Shown: piece after piece, positions 21,440 through 33,183 of the stretch | Layout of the letters: every line of letters starts with the position of its first letter | Position numbering within the stretch: the stretch's first letter is position 1 | Assembly: GCA_029531795.1 (NCBI GenBank) | Contig: JAPEIS010000009.1 | Location: forward strand, 248,001 to 312,000 | Length of the DNA stretch: 64,000 bases | Source of the DNA: Sclerotinia nivalis | Lineage: Eukaryota > Ascomycota > Leotiomycetes > Helotiales > Sclerotiniaceae | Reading direction: 5' to 3' | Made by a program: the position numbers and the translations under genes | The notes under the pieces: generated by a model | What the model saw: the letters and a program-made list of their open reading frames with translations, nothing else | The model's database searches: none | What the model was told of the DNA's origin: nothing

Positions 21440-21721
21440 ATGGCACCATCCAGTTACGGCGATGGAAACAACAGCAGCGTCTATCCCAAAAACCAGTATT
21501 CTTGGAGTCCCAATCCCGAGCCCAATGCACCTAGCATGGTTCCATGCTCAACAGAACGGATGTTGACTGAGGAACTATGGACTCGGGCGGAGGAGTCGAG
21601 GATGTGAGGATTAACTCAGTGATAGCAACAGGGCTTCGGGCTTGGGCGATCGAACTCGTCTGTTTGCCTCCCGAGAAAGATGGAAATGTGCGATTGCAGG
21701 GTTGCAGGTTGTATGGGATAT
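21440..21721 (+). pseudogene. Possible gene relic with one frameshift
   Basis: An ATG in good context (CTACCATGGC) opens 55 codons rich in S, P and N ('YPKNQYSWSPNPEPNAPS'), ending at 21607. An overlapping frame then carries 'INSVIATGLRAWAIELV' to a stop at 21721. The two may be one gene broken by a frameshift. No family recognised; low support. Confidence 0.2.
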
Positions 21722-23289
21722 GAGCGCACAAGCATATGTCAAGATAATTCAAGCAATCTAGCCACCCAATCTCTGATCCCCGCAGACCTCAAGCATATTC
21801 ATTTAAGAGGCCCAAGATTACAAAAAGTCCTTTTTGCTCGCCGTTTAAGTTGTCCTGGCAGCCTCAAAACTTCAAAAGAGAACATCTAGTTATCACCGCA
21901 CCACGATATTGGCTCCAGTTTCGAAGACGAGGTCAATTATACAGACACGATCAGGGTCCCACAAACTGAGATCATCTCATGTTCAAACAAAGAAGACGTA
22001 CTAACATCTACATGAACGATCAGGAAATGCATTGCTGCATATGCCAACCCGCCTTAACAGAAATGCAGGTTGTTTATCGCGGTAACGATTCTGTAAATAT
22101 CAGCGTTGCTACGCACAAGAACAAATACAGGGGTACTGGAACAGCAGGTATGCAGATGCAAGGCAGTGGTATGCCTGTGTGATCACATCCTCAAGTTTCC
22201 ATACATAACGAGCTGAAGTTGAGGCAACCAACGAGAAGATCAACGTCGTTTTCGCTATTGCTCGAGAGGAGATTGAAATTGTACGATAGAGACATCGAGG
22301 CCTTAAGTGAGAGAGGCCTTATAATTCAACAGATCCTTCCAGCTAGCAAAGAAATACAAACACGCGAAAGCACAGCACCTGGAATTACGACTTCATTATA
22401 TTGCTTTCGAGCCCTCAAAGCCCGTTGGAAAGGGGAAGTCAGGAGAAGCAAACACGTATGACGCCTCCTCAAGTGCCCAATGGTCCGTAACGGCATGACA
22501 TGGTAACCTCATTCATGTGCAAGGTGGCGGGTTTATTCAAGGGAGTCGTTTTTTCGTGTACTGGTAGAGTGTATACAGTAAATAAAAATTGGAGAGTTCC
22601 CAGTAGCCGCGCTAGACGGGTGCCTCAACTATGATGATTGTTACGAGACTCATAGTCGAGTAGAGAGTCTGATGAATGTCCCATACTTGACGCAGGTAAG
22701 CTCTCCCACTATTTCCTCCGCTTCATCATCCCTAGCTCAGCATCTTCTCTCAAGCCATTGCCTTTCATCGAGGTTGGTCGAAGGTTCCTGCTTTCATTTT
22801 TGCTACGGTAGTCTCAAAGCTTCCTTTATTCCACGCTTAATTAGCAGGTGCGAATGACCTAGCAGCACCCCCTGTATTATCTATGGAAAGTATCCTATTT
22901 CTACACAGAAAGAGCAAGTTTCCTGAGCCTCTGCACACCTTTTGACAACAGATTAGCCAAACAAAAGTCATAGAAGACTTGAGCAATAAACAAATGTATG
23001 AACTTGGGCATTCAAGAGATGTGAAGAGGCAAATGCATTCTGTTACACAAATCTCGGCTCACTTACCGTACTGCCATTAAACAATCTCAAAAGAGATTAT
23101 TTCTAATTCGGCTAGCCTCTTTGGATACCATAGGCCATGTTAAGCTAGCGCCCAGTTCAATCGATCTAACGAGTTTACAGTGCAGTTCATGTGGAATATT
23201 AAGCGCGCCGAGTCTGCAACCAGATCTTAACAACTCATTTGCACGGCATTAAAAACAGTATCCTTTACTTTATTAAATTACCAGCAAAG
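21722..23289. other. Gene-poor interval upstream of the GCN5 paralogue
   Basis: About 1.6 kb with short, broken, protein-like stretches (for example around 22220-22460) but no frame that can be defended. The last few hundred bases should hold the promoter of the acetyltransferase gene. Confidence 0.35.
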
Positions 23290-24466
23290 ATGGACAGTGT
23301 AAGTCGATCTTCCTGAATGTCAACAAGTATTCAAACTAATATATTTAAAGAAAGCAGTCATGGAAGAGAAAAATGGCCTCATCGAATTTCAAACTGTCAA
23401 GAACGATGGAAGTGAAAAGAGCTTTATCACTCTCACAGGCTTCCAAGAAGTAGTTCGAGAGGCATTATCAAGTATGAGTCCAGAGTATGTCGCGAAATCG
23501 GTTCTTGACCCCACTCATACATCTCTCGTCATGATCAAAAAGACCGAGACGCCGATCAATAAAACCTCGAAGGGAGAAATTGGCGGAATTTCCCAACAAG
23601 TCGAGAAGGTAATTGGTGGGATTTGTTACCGTGTCTGGGGAGAAAAGCGTAATTTTGTTGAGATGGTTTATCTTGTTGTTGCTACGGAATACCACGGGGG
23701 AGGGTATGGGTCACACTTGGTGAACCATTTTAAAGATGAGATCAAATCTTCCTACGCGGAAAGAGTGATGGAGGTCCTCGCATATGCCGATCTTACCGCC
23801 ATTGGTTTCTTCAAAAAGCAAGGCTTTACAAGAGAAATTACTCTCAATAAGAGTATATGGGGTGGTGTTATCAAAGACTACGTCCAATCAAGTCTTATGC
23901 AATGCACCTTACTCCCAAGAATTCGTTATGTCGAAGCAGCTCGCATGATTCGTAAGCAGAAGGAAACTGTCTTGGCTAAAATCGCTGCTGCACAGAGAAA
24001 CGAAGTTGTACACCATCCTCCTGCGCAATGGGCTAGGGGGCTCATTGGGCCCATCGATCCTTACTCTATTCCTGGCATTCGAGAATCTGGCTGGTCACCA
24101 GCAATGGACGCGTCTGCACGAGAAAACGGACCCAGACCTCATAGCACTTCACTTCGAGACTTCTTGTCTCACTTGAGGCGTGGCAAGCAAGCATGGCCTT
24201 TCCTTGAGCCTGTCCATGAAGATACTGTCCCAGATTATTATGCGACAATCGCCCATCCAATGGATTTGCAGACGATGGGACAAAAATTGGAAGAAGGTCT
24301 TTACGATACACCGAAGTCTTTCGTAGAGGATGTCAAGTTGATCATCAAAAACTGCAGAGAGTACAACAAACCAGAAACAATCTATTACAGGCGTGCGAAC
24401 GCACTTGAGAGGTCAATGTTAGCTTTCATCAAGGGTATGCCAGAGTGGTCTGATTTACTCGAATAA
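23290..24466 (+). CDS. Divergent Gcn5-type histone acetyltransferase with bromodomain (paralogue)
   Basis: Exons 23290-23298 (ATG GAC AGT) and 23351-24466 flank a 52-nt intron (GTAAGT donor, ACTAATA branch, TTTAAAG acceptor), giving 374 residues; a start at the internal ATG 23360 would also work. The GNAT domain shows 'VIGGICYRVWG', the catalytic-type Glu in FVEMVYLVVA, the acetyl-CoA loop HGGGYGSH, and 'LTAIGFFKKQGFTREITL' with 'GVIKDYVQSSLMQC'. Next comes the Gcn5 linker (PIDPYSIPGIRESGWSP) and a bromodomain (WPFLEPVH, 'VPDYYATIAHPMDLQTM', CREYN with the acetyl-lysine Asn). Gcn5 acetylates histone H3 in SAGA. This copy is shorter than the usual fungal Gcn5, has H for the usual R/Q at the CoA loop, and sits in a relic-rich island, so it is probably a second, divergent copy rather than the SAGA gene. 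Confidence 0.85.
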
Positions 24467-24656
24467 TTTGAGTTTAAACCATCTTTCTCTGGATTGACAT
24501 CTGGTCAATGGTAGTCTTTTGTGCAATTAGAGTTTGCGGCATAACGGTAGGGATATTGAGCAACTACTTCTCAAACAATTGCATCGCTCGAGAGCTGACA
24601 GTTGACAAGTTTTTCCCAGAACATCATCCTAGGTTATTAAAAAGGCGTTATTGTAG

Positions 24657-25031
24657 TTAGTTTGCGCACATGGCGAAATCGTGAAGATTGTAAAGCGGTT
24701 GAACCACGGTGATTATCGCGAGGAGTTTGCGCATCTCTTTTCTTCGTACATACATATGGTGGCGCAACCTTCAGGGAGATTGATTCAGTTTGATGACATT
24801 CGAATGGATATTGACCACCAAGTGAAGCTGGCGTAGGAGAGTTGGATACATTCATTGTGTAATAGCTGTACTAGTGCATTCGACTCCTCCAACTTGGTCA
24901 ATTCTTTCAACAATGCAAATTTATTTTCTTCACCCATCGCCAAACTTGCTCTCATGAAAAGGTCGTCAGCGGCAACATTCCGTGACGCTCAGCAGCAGCT
25001 CATCGAGCACATCTTCCAAACCGGAAAATAG
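24657..25031 (+). pseudogene. Gene relic just downstream of the GCN5 paralogue
   Basis: A single frame runs from 24657 to the TAG at 25031 with one internal TAG at 24834. It reads coherently on both sides: 'IVKRLNHGDYREEFAHLFSS', 'RLIQFDDIRMDIDHQVKL', then 'LFSSPIAKLALMKRSSAATF' and 'DAQQQLIEHIF'. The internal stop could be a CAG-to-TAG transition. No Met start is visible, so this is a 3' fragment. Family not recognised. Confidence 0.4.
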
Positions 25032-25590
25032 AGAAATCAGATACCCAATGACGGTCGGCAGTTAAGAAGTGACTGCCTGTAAGAACTTCAAAATGTAATT
25101 CGGGCCCTTCTCTTAAAATTACTTAAATCCTTTTAAGATAGTGTGATCACGATCATGAACATGAGATGAAGTCAAATTTACCCGAATCGCTTAGTCAGCT
25201 AGTTCTGACCTTAGCGGCGAACCACACTAGCAAGCCACGTGTTTTTTTCCTGGCTAGGTAGGTAGGTGCACTTCCCGTTTTGAATTACCCGACATACTAG
25301 GTAGCTAGGTATTCTCAAGACAGGCAGGGTGCTCGGTCTATGTAGTATCCATAAAATAATTCAACACCACACAATGTACACACACTCCTCATAAACTCAT
25401 TTTTTTATTTAAATATTCTCTGATAATTCCTCATGATATTGTACCTAATTCATCCTAAGATTACGCCTAACTAATATTTACCCAAGCTCGCCACAACTCC
25501 AAATCTAGCTTTAACTCAAGCTAGGGACTACTACTCCGCCAAACAAATATACACATATTTACTCCTGACGCTCATGCTCCAGCAATTGAT
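25032..25590. other. Spacer between the accessory island and creC
   Basis: AT-rich. It holds GGTAGGTAGGT-like steps near 25257 and TAGGTAGCTAGG near 25301. No gene seen. Confidence 0.35.
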
Positions 25591-27924
25591 TTACGAAGTC
25601 TGAGATGGTGCTACCACATCAGCATCCTCGTCATCAGCTTCTTCGTGATCCTTTGGTCTGTTCCAAGTGCGGATATGTCCTATTCTAGTATTAGCTCAAG
25701 GGTGTCTACAAAACATCATCGAACATGAACAGGGGGGGGAGCCGTACCACTCTTATCACTTGTAATAATATGGTCCTCTGTGAACGCTAATGAACAAATT
25801 GGATCATCGGCAACAGTTTTCGTGCAAACGGCAGGTAGAATGGAAATCTTTGCCCTTGGTTCCACTGGATGATCTATTGTATCTAGTTGTCCCTCGGTGA
25901 TGGAAAGATTCGAGTTTGAGCGGAATCGACCGGCAGTAGCTGTTGTGCCCTGAGTTTCAACTCTTTGAAGGGAGCTAGGCATTCGAGAAGAGATACTACC
26001 TCTTTGACGAACGGAGGCCTAATTTTACATTAGTTGACATGTGCTGCATCAGCTACTGAAACGTGACGAGAACTCACGGCTTTGGGACGATGCAACATTC
26101 CAACGCTAAAATCCCATAATAAGAGTTTACCATCCTCGCCCACACTACCAAACCGATAATTTCGATCATCGCAACGCCATGGGTCAAAAGCTACATCGGT
26201 TACCCAGGATGTATGGCCAGTGCAACGAGCTATGATAGCAGAATCTGCCATGGACCATATAGAAACAAGGTCATCCTGACCACCTGAGAGAACATACTTG
26301 CCATCAGGTGACCAGCAAACACAAGTCAAGCCACCAAAATAGCTATTATAGATATCGAGTAATCTAAGGGGGTCAGCAAGAGGGATATTGGGAGATGCAT
26401 CTTACTTACTGCTCTTTCAAGTAGTCAATAATTCGCAAAGTTCCATTCTCAGACACGACAGCCAAATGCCTGTTATCAGGCGAGAAAGCGAAATTATTGA
26501 TTGGTTGATTGGAAAGCTTCCAGTATGAAACAGGATTGAATTTTTGGTTCTTTGAATGGACTGATTTATCGATCTGAAGTTTGGCTTTTGGCGTTGAAGT
26601 TGGGTCCAGGTTTTCTTCGCTTGGAACACTGCCATTAGTATCAGGTCCGGCCTCTTCTGGTACAAAGGCTGCGTCATCCTTCTCCTTGTCATATGCAATT
26701 AAAGATCCATCCATATGAGATGCTAGGAATAAATTCTCAGAGCCAGGAATCCATCTAATTTGTGTAACTGGCGTTGAATTTATGACACACTTATGTTGTT
26801 AAACTTTTTATAAATTTCATGGCGGGAATATTACTTACATTTTTGTTCAATCTTGAATATTTTTGTGTGAAAGGCTCAAACCAGATAATTTCGCCAGTTG
26901 AAAATCCCATTATAATGTCTATATGATTTGGACCTTTAGTGACCTGATTGACATCATGACAAAGACAATGGGCTTTGGTAAAAAGAATTTTGAGAAGATG
27001 ATCTTGCTGTTCTTGTTGTGAGCATTTTATATTCCATGAATTTCCATGATTGCGACAGAACTCACTTTATTTGGAGAAGACAAATCAAGCCACTGAAAAG
27101 CCCGGTTGATGTTTGCAAACGCGAAATATCCATCAATTGGACGATCTTGTAGCCTTTTGACCAAATTTTCATGGACAATGCATCGTGAAATAAATGAAGA
27201 ATTACTCTTCAAAATGCCACTCTTTGGTTTGCGACGTTTTCCAGTATCTTTACTTGTAAATGACAACAACGAGTTTCCTTCCCCGAACGGCGGTGCGGAT
27301 CCTACTGATGGCGCAACTCTTGCACTGCCATTGACTGAAGTCCCTCCACCATCACTACTTCCAGGTACCTCGGAAGAATTGCGATTTTCGTATGGATGTT
27401 CTTGTATACTCGATTGAGCCAATCCCGTCCGAGAACTTTTGTTCGTATCGAGCCTGTATAGTAGGGGGGCGGAAGGCTTCGTGCTAAAAGACAGAAGAGA
27501 AAGTTTCGTTCCAGCCGTTGCAGCTTGCGGAGCCGTAGAGAGTGGATTTGGATTCAGATTCGGAATTTCGGAGGGATGATGAGGAGGTGTCGCAAGATGT
27601 AGGTCGTCCTGCAGCAAGTATGTTCCTATAAGGATGATCTCAGCATTGAGTAGCTAGGCTTTCGCGATTGGAAGCTCACCTTCACCAGCAAGCAATTGTA
27701 GTCCCTCGGGGTGCTTGAGAAGGTTATTCGTCTCTATCATTGGCGCAGCCATTCCATTTTGAACAGCCAGATTATACGCTGCCTGCGATGGATACCGCGG
27801 CGGTGGCGGTAACACACTATCTTCATCGTCAGCTATGCGACACAATGCGACACGCATCGATAATCTTGGCACGAGTTCATTCGATGCACACTCTGGATAA
27901 ATTCGAATGCGACACTTACAACAT
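25591..27924 (-). CDS. creC: WD40 protein CreC, partner of the CreB deubiquitinase in carbon catabolite repression
   Basis: Eight exons on the minus strand: 27924-27920, 27816-27680, 27625-27066, 27006-26839, 26789-26410, 26363-26078, 26018-25748, 25679-25591. Phases agree at every junction and the product is 631 residues. The first exon is only five bases (ATGTT); splicing gives [10 protein letters not shown], the start I recall for CreC. Other landmarks are '[18 protein letters not shown]', '[12 protein letters not shown]', and WD repeats such as '[20 protein letters not shown]', '[20 protein letters not shown]' and 'WVTDVAFDP', closing with 'HIRTWNRP'. CreC stabilises CreB, which removes ubiquitin from targets in the glucose repression pathway. 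The last donor (GTACGG) is weak. It is head-to-head with gem1, about 750 bp apart. Confidence 0.92.
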
Positions 27925-28678
27925 GACGGCTAAAGTATTTTGTGTGCCGGTACTACTGGACCAGACTCAAATCAATCCAAGGCTAAAGATTAATTGTGAT
28001 GACGGGATGCAAAGTCATATGGGAAAGGAAGGTATTCAAAGTCGAGTTTCCTTATGAACAACAACAAACATCAACTTATATGTGTGAAGCTATTACTTGG
28101 GGGCTGCAGGAACGAAAGTGTGGGGTAAGATGCTTGTATTGTGACCCTGAAGATCTCATTAATGATTGATGATCTGAAGGGATCATATATGTGAATGATT
28201 GATTTATACAAAAGATCGGATGATTGTACATATACAGTAGGAAAGTTCAATTCAATTTGATCAAAATGTGTAGAATGATGTAAGAAATTGAAAGGAGAAT
28301 GCAAGGTTATCTAAGAGAACTTTACTCTATTACACATTCATCAAGCATGGCACGGAGCATTGTCAACGTCGCCATAAATATCCAACGTGGAGAAGGTTTC
28401 ATTGACTAGGACAGAAGTGGCGCTGATAAGTCCAAATAACAACCCCTCGGATCTGATTGTCCGAGTATTTTTGGTACAATCACATCACACAGGCGACATC
28501 AACACTTAATCTAGAAGCTTCATTCTATGGTCAAAGTAGCTTTAAGAAACTCCAGTAACGTATGAATCTATATATTGTAGAGCTTGTCTTATTATTTATT
28601 TTATTGGCTCCTTCCTAAGTACTGGCAGCTCTGAGCAAGGATGAAAGTTTAATAGCCTCGTCATACAAGGCTACAAAG
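27925..28678. promoter_or_regulatory. Divergent region between creC and gem1
   Basis: 754 bp between the start codons of two oppositely transcribed genes, so it must contain both promoters. No coding sequence supported; the 105-codon plus frame at 27740-28057 overlaps creC exons and is a shadow. Confidence 0.4.
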
Positions 28679-30627
28679 ATGGCTACAGGTCAGATACCTT
28701 TCTCTTAGAAGCTTTCTTCATTCTTCGTCCTATGCTAACCATGCATATAACAGTGCGAATATGTGTCTGCGGAGATGATGGGACTGGAAAATCGAGTCTC
28801 ATCACATCACTAGTTAAAGATGTATTTGTTACAAACAAAATTCAATCAGTTCTCCCTCAAATCACCATACCTCCAAGCATTGGTACTCCAGAAAATGTTA
28901 CTACAACGATTGTCGATACATCTGCGGAACCTCAAGAACGAAACACATTACGAAAAGAAATAAGGAAATCCAATGTTATACTCTTGGTATACTCAGATCA
29001 TTACAGCTATGAAAGAGTGGCTCTGTTCTGGATGCCATACTTCCGCTCCTTGGGTGTGAATGTACCGGTAGTACTATGCGCCAATAAATCTGACACGACT
29101 ACAAATGCAAATACAGCACAAGTGGTGGAGGATGAAATGTTACCAGTGATGGCAGAGTTTAAGGAAATAGATTCTTGTATACGGACGAGTGCTAGGGAGC
29201 ATCACAATGTTAATGAAGTGTTCTTCCTATGTCAAAAAGCCGTTACACATCCAATTGCGCCACTTTTCGATTCCAAGGAAGGTATTTTGAAGCCTGCATG
29301 TGTTGCGGCTTTGAATAGGATATTTTATTTGAACGATAAAGATCAGGATGGATATTTAAATGACCAAGAAATGCAAGACTTTCAAGTCAAGTGTTTTGAA
29401 AAGCCATTGGCCCCCACTGACCTCGAAAATATTAAGATATCGATTAGTAGAGCTTCTCCAAATTCGAATATGGAAAGGGGGATTGATCAAAAGGGATTCA
29501 TTCACCTCAACAAGATATTCGCAGAAAAGGGTAGACATGAGACTATATGGATTATTCTACGGAAATATCATTATACAGACAGTCTGAGCTTGAAGGATAG
29601 TTTCCTTCATCCTAAACTCGATATTCCCGAATTTGCTTCTGCAGAACTCAGTCCCGCTGGGTATCGATTCTTCGTCGACCTCTTTCTGTTGTTCGACAAA
29701 GACAACGATGGAGGGTTGAATGATAATGAATTGAATGCGCTATTTGCACCTACTCCGGGGCTTCCATCACATTGGCTCGAATCGAACTTTCCAGCTTCCA
29801 CAGTTCGCAATGAAGCCGGGCACATAACTCTCCAAGGTTGGCTAGCTCAATGGTCTATGACAACCTTTGTTAGCCCTGCCACTACCCTCTCCTACTTAGC
29901 CTACCTGGGTTTCGAACCTACGCCTGGCAAACCATCTACAACTACCGCCCTCAAAATAACAAAACCTCGCAAAAGACGTCGTCGACCTGTGCGCACTGAG
30001 CGTAACGTAGTTCTTTGCTACGTCCTTGGTTCCTCCTCGTCAGGCAAATCCTCCATTCTCGACGCCTTCCTCAACCGTCCCTTCGACCATCTCTACCGTC
30101 CCACCATCAAACCACGCGTCGCAGTCAACAGCGTCGAACTTCCAGGCGGCAAACAATGTTACCTAATCCTCGAAGAACTCGGCGAACTCGAGCCCGCCAT
30201 CCTCGAAAATCAAGCCAAACTCGACGCCTGCGATCTCCTCTGCTACACCTACGATTCCTCCGACCCCGACTCCTTCTCCCACATCATCAACCTACATAAA
30301 AAATACCCAGCCCTCTCATCCCTCCCCTCAATCTGCACAGCCCTTAAAGCCGACCTCGATAAAACAACCCAAAGATGCGAAAAACAACCAGATGAATATG
30401 CCCAGCTCATGAATATGAATGCCCCAGTCCATGTAAGTGTCACGTGGCATAGTATTAGTGAGCTCTTTGTTACATTAGCAGAAGCGGCGACGGATCCATC
30501 AAAAGCGTTTCCGAAAAGTGAGGAAGAGGCGCCGGATAGAACGGGCGTTTGGATTGCGGTGGGCGCGACGGCTTGTGCGGTTGTGGCGGCGGGTATGATT
30601 TGGAGGAGGACGTGGTATGTTGGGTAG
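28679..30627 (+). CDS. GEM1: Mitochondrial Rho GTPase Gem1 (Miro)
   Basis: Exon 1 is ten bases (28679-28688), a 65-nt intron follows (branch TGCTAAC), and exon 2 is 28754-30627, giving 627 residues. Splicing yields [18 protein letters not shown], the expected start. Domains in order: GTPase 1 (P-loop GDDGTGKSS at 10-18, ANKSD), two EF-hands ([12 protein letters not shown] and [12 protein letters not shown]) with their linker helices, GTPase 2 (P-loop GSSSSGKSS), and a C-terminal tail anchor ([18 protein letters not shown]) followed by a short basic end. Gem1 sits in the outer mitochondrial membrane facing the cytosol, and in fungi regulates mitochondrial shape, inheritance and the ER-mitochondria encounter structure. 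The intron donor is GTCAGA, weaker than its neighbours. Confidence 0.95.
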
Positions 30628-31165
30628 AGGTGTGGGATATGGGGAGGGGCAAGAATTTGAAGGAAGAGGATGATGCATGGTAGTACTACGGATGGTCTTC
30701 TTTGGGGATGCACTGCACTTATAATTCGTATATTGCTTCCCTCCTAATAACCACAGATGGAATGAAGTCTTGGTAGCTATGATACTAGGTATTTACTTTC
30801 TGATCGATAGGAAACCCTAGACGAAAGCAATGGATGAAGAAATATCATTTGATATCAGCAAATGGGGAAGGATATGAGTTATAGTTATATTTAGCAAGCC
30901 TCTGATTAATTGAATGATACCCAGTCTAATCTCAATTATCACGCTAGTAGAGAAGACAATCCAGCTTTGTATGATAGACAGCACATTTCCATTCATTCAT
31001 TCACTCACTCACAGATTCTATGCCATCATAAGATTGTAATTATCGTAATCTTACAAAAATATATGTATGTATTGATGCATACATGCATGCAAGTTCATCT
31101 TTCATCTCTGGTATCTCTTTTCCTTCCCAGTTCCACCCCCTCTCCCAAATCGTAGCTTCTAATCC
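30628..31165. other. Convergent intergenic region gem1/rpn7
   Basis: About 540 bp between the 3' ends of two convergent genes, with CATT/CACT-type short repeats near 30990-31012 and ATGTATG/CATGCATG steps near 31060-31090. No gene seen. Confidence 0.4.
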
Positions 31166-32796
31166 TTAAGCTCTTTCACTCCCCCTCAATCTAACCGCTT
31201 GTCCATATTTCTGTAACTTAGTGATCAATTGATCACCTTGCTTGACGACATCGTTGTATTGCTTGTTTTTATCATCGGGTCTGTTGGTTTCGATGATGCC
31301 TTTTCCGGTGACGCGGTCAATGGTGCAGGGGATGCGGTCTGCGGCGATGAATTTTGCTAGGTCGCTATTTGGGGAGTGATGTTAGATAATGTGCATTCAT
31401 AGAGTTAAGGAGAAAGTCGAAGAATGGGGGCGGGGTAAGGGCAGTGAAGCGAGAATTAAAAACATACCGATCAAGGAAATCGACTGAGACACCGAAATCA
31501 TTCGCCATACTCTCAAGACCTACAACTCGGTAACTTTGAAGGAGTTGTTGGTAAGCTCTTAAACGCATTTCCCTAACGAACCAACCACGGTGCTCATAGA
31601 GGTAACGATCTTGAGTAAGAAAGTTTACCTCCACAGCAGCGAGAGCACCGAAAAATGAGCGGTAACTACCGGTGTATAGACTTGAAACAAGTTGAGCCAG
31701 AGGGGAGAAATCGAGTGCCACCTCTGCTTCTTGAACATCTGCGCCTGTGCCGAGAGTAGTGAGATTTACAGCGGTTTTAGCAGCGGATGGAGCTGCTACT
31801 GTGACATCTTGCATCTCTTCGTCGGCACCAGGACCGGCTGAAATGGCTCCTGATAATGCTAGGAGTTTGTCCTCACCATCTCCGAGAATGGCCTTGATTT
31901 CTGGGGCATCGACGACTTTAGACTTGAAGTCAACACGTTTGAGTGAGACAGAACCGGCGAGAACGGAATATACGACGAGGGATGAGTATGAGCAGAGTTC
32001 GTAACTGGTGAAAGTGGAGAGACTGTCCAGGAGAAGAGGTGCTGCAATGTTGTAGGATCTGACAGTCAAGAGGTAGAGTCCGGTATATGCCTTTAATCTG
32101 TTTCGACGATCCCAATCTCCACCACTCTCTACTAATGCCTTTGCGCGGTCGACATGCTTCTTGACTAATAACTTGTCGCCGTAAAACAACCCCATGCGAA
32201 TGATTGCAAGGACGAGATCAATCTTGGTTCCTAAAACGCCAGTCTTCTCAAATACTTCTTCGTACGCAGCAATCGCTCGGTCCTAGTAATTTCATATATT
32301 AGTATTTCATTCAAGTCCATACAAAATTCATTCATACCTTGTCTCCAACTCGAGCCCAGAATTCTGCCCGCTTCCCTCTAGCAGCTTGTACTTCAGTCTC
32401 CCCGGCCTTTTCTGCTGCCTCTTCCTCTTCCTTCTTGAACCCCTCTAACTCCTCATCATTCTCTTTTGTTAATTTCTGATACAAAGCTTCATCCCACGGT
32501 AAATCAACCTTTGGTATTAAGTTTTTGCTCGCCACTAAACCAGCCGCACTTGGTTTTCTACCAACAGCATTGCTCGTCGCACTTGAAGTTGTAACTCCAG
32601 CATCATTTAGAATACCATCTTGTGGGTGTGCCAAGTATCTGTAGAGAGGGGCCATCTTATGTTCGGTAATTGCATCTTGGAGACTTTTCAAAGATGTTTG
32701 TTGGGTTGCTTTGGAGGCGGATGGGTTTGTGATGGTGAAGATGTGTTGGGCGATTGGTAGTAGAGGATACTTTGCGTATTGAGGATCAGAACCCAT
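31166..32796 (-). CDS. RPN7: 26S proteasome regulatory particle subunit Rpn7
   Basis: Three exons, 32796-32338, 32282-31468 and 31364-31166, with introns of 55 and 103 nt; the product is 490 residues. Landmarks: an N-terminal helical part ('QHIFTITNPSASKATQ', 'YRYLAHPQDGILNDAG'), 'EFWARVGDK' spliced to 'DRAIAAYEEVFEKTG', the TPR-like 'LAIIRMGLFYGDKLLVKKHV', and a C-terminal PCI domain ('YRSFFGALAAVE', 'YLYEHRGWFVREMRLRAYQQ', ending 'KLQKYGQAVRLRGSE'). Rpn7 is a lid subunit of the 19S cap. An alanine- and glycine-rich insert of roughly 30 residues sits before 'FSPLAQLVSSLYTGSYRSFF', possibly a lineage-specific loop. It is divergent with abd1. Confidence 0.93.
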
Positions 32797-33183
32797 CTTG
32801 ACAGCTGTATTTATTGTATGGGATTAAAAAAGGGCATGAACTGAGGAAATCGATTGTGATTGAGATACGTTTTGTAAGAAGTAAAAGATTTGGTTGTTGC
32901 TATGAGGTTCGTATCATATGAAGCTCTTAGCTACTTTCCATATTCCAGGCACTAGTGTGACGCGAGGCCGGCAAGGCTAAATTTTGGCCGCCATCATTTT
33001 CGGGGTTCACTTTACCTTTACCTTACCTTATCTTACCTACAACCTTTGTTCTCGAACTTCCTTTTTCTTCAACAAAACACTGATCTAGAACAAAAGAGCG
33101 CAACACATCATTACAATCATATTCAATTCAAAGTATATTCTACAATATTTACCAGAACCTTATACTTTTCAAAGTTGCTATAC
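32797..33183. promoter_or_regulatory. Divergent region between rpn7 and abd1
   Basis: 387 bp between start codons. A pyrimidine-rich stretch with repeated TTACCTTACC steps (about 33011-33040) precedes abd1. The TTG-initiated extension of the abd1 frame lies here and is probably leader. No yeast-type proteasome box (GGTGGCAAA) was found. Confidence 0.4.

Noticed and set aside
33046..33183. 46-residue N-terminal extension of Abd1
   Set aside because: Begins at TTG, not ATG, and lies in a pyrimidine-rich leader; the ATG at 33184 is the likely start.
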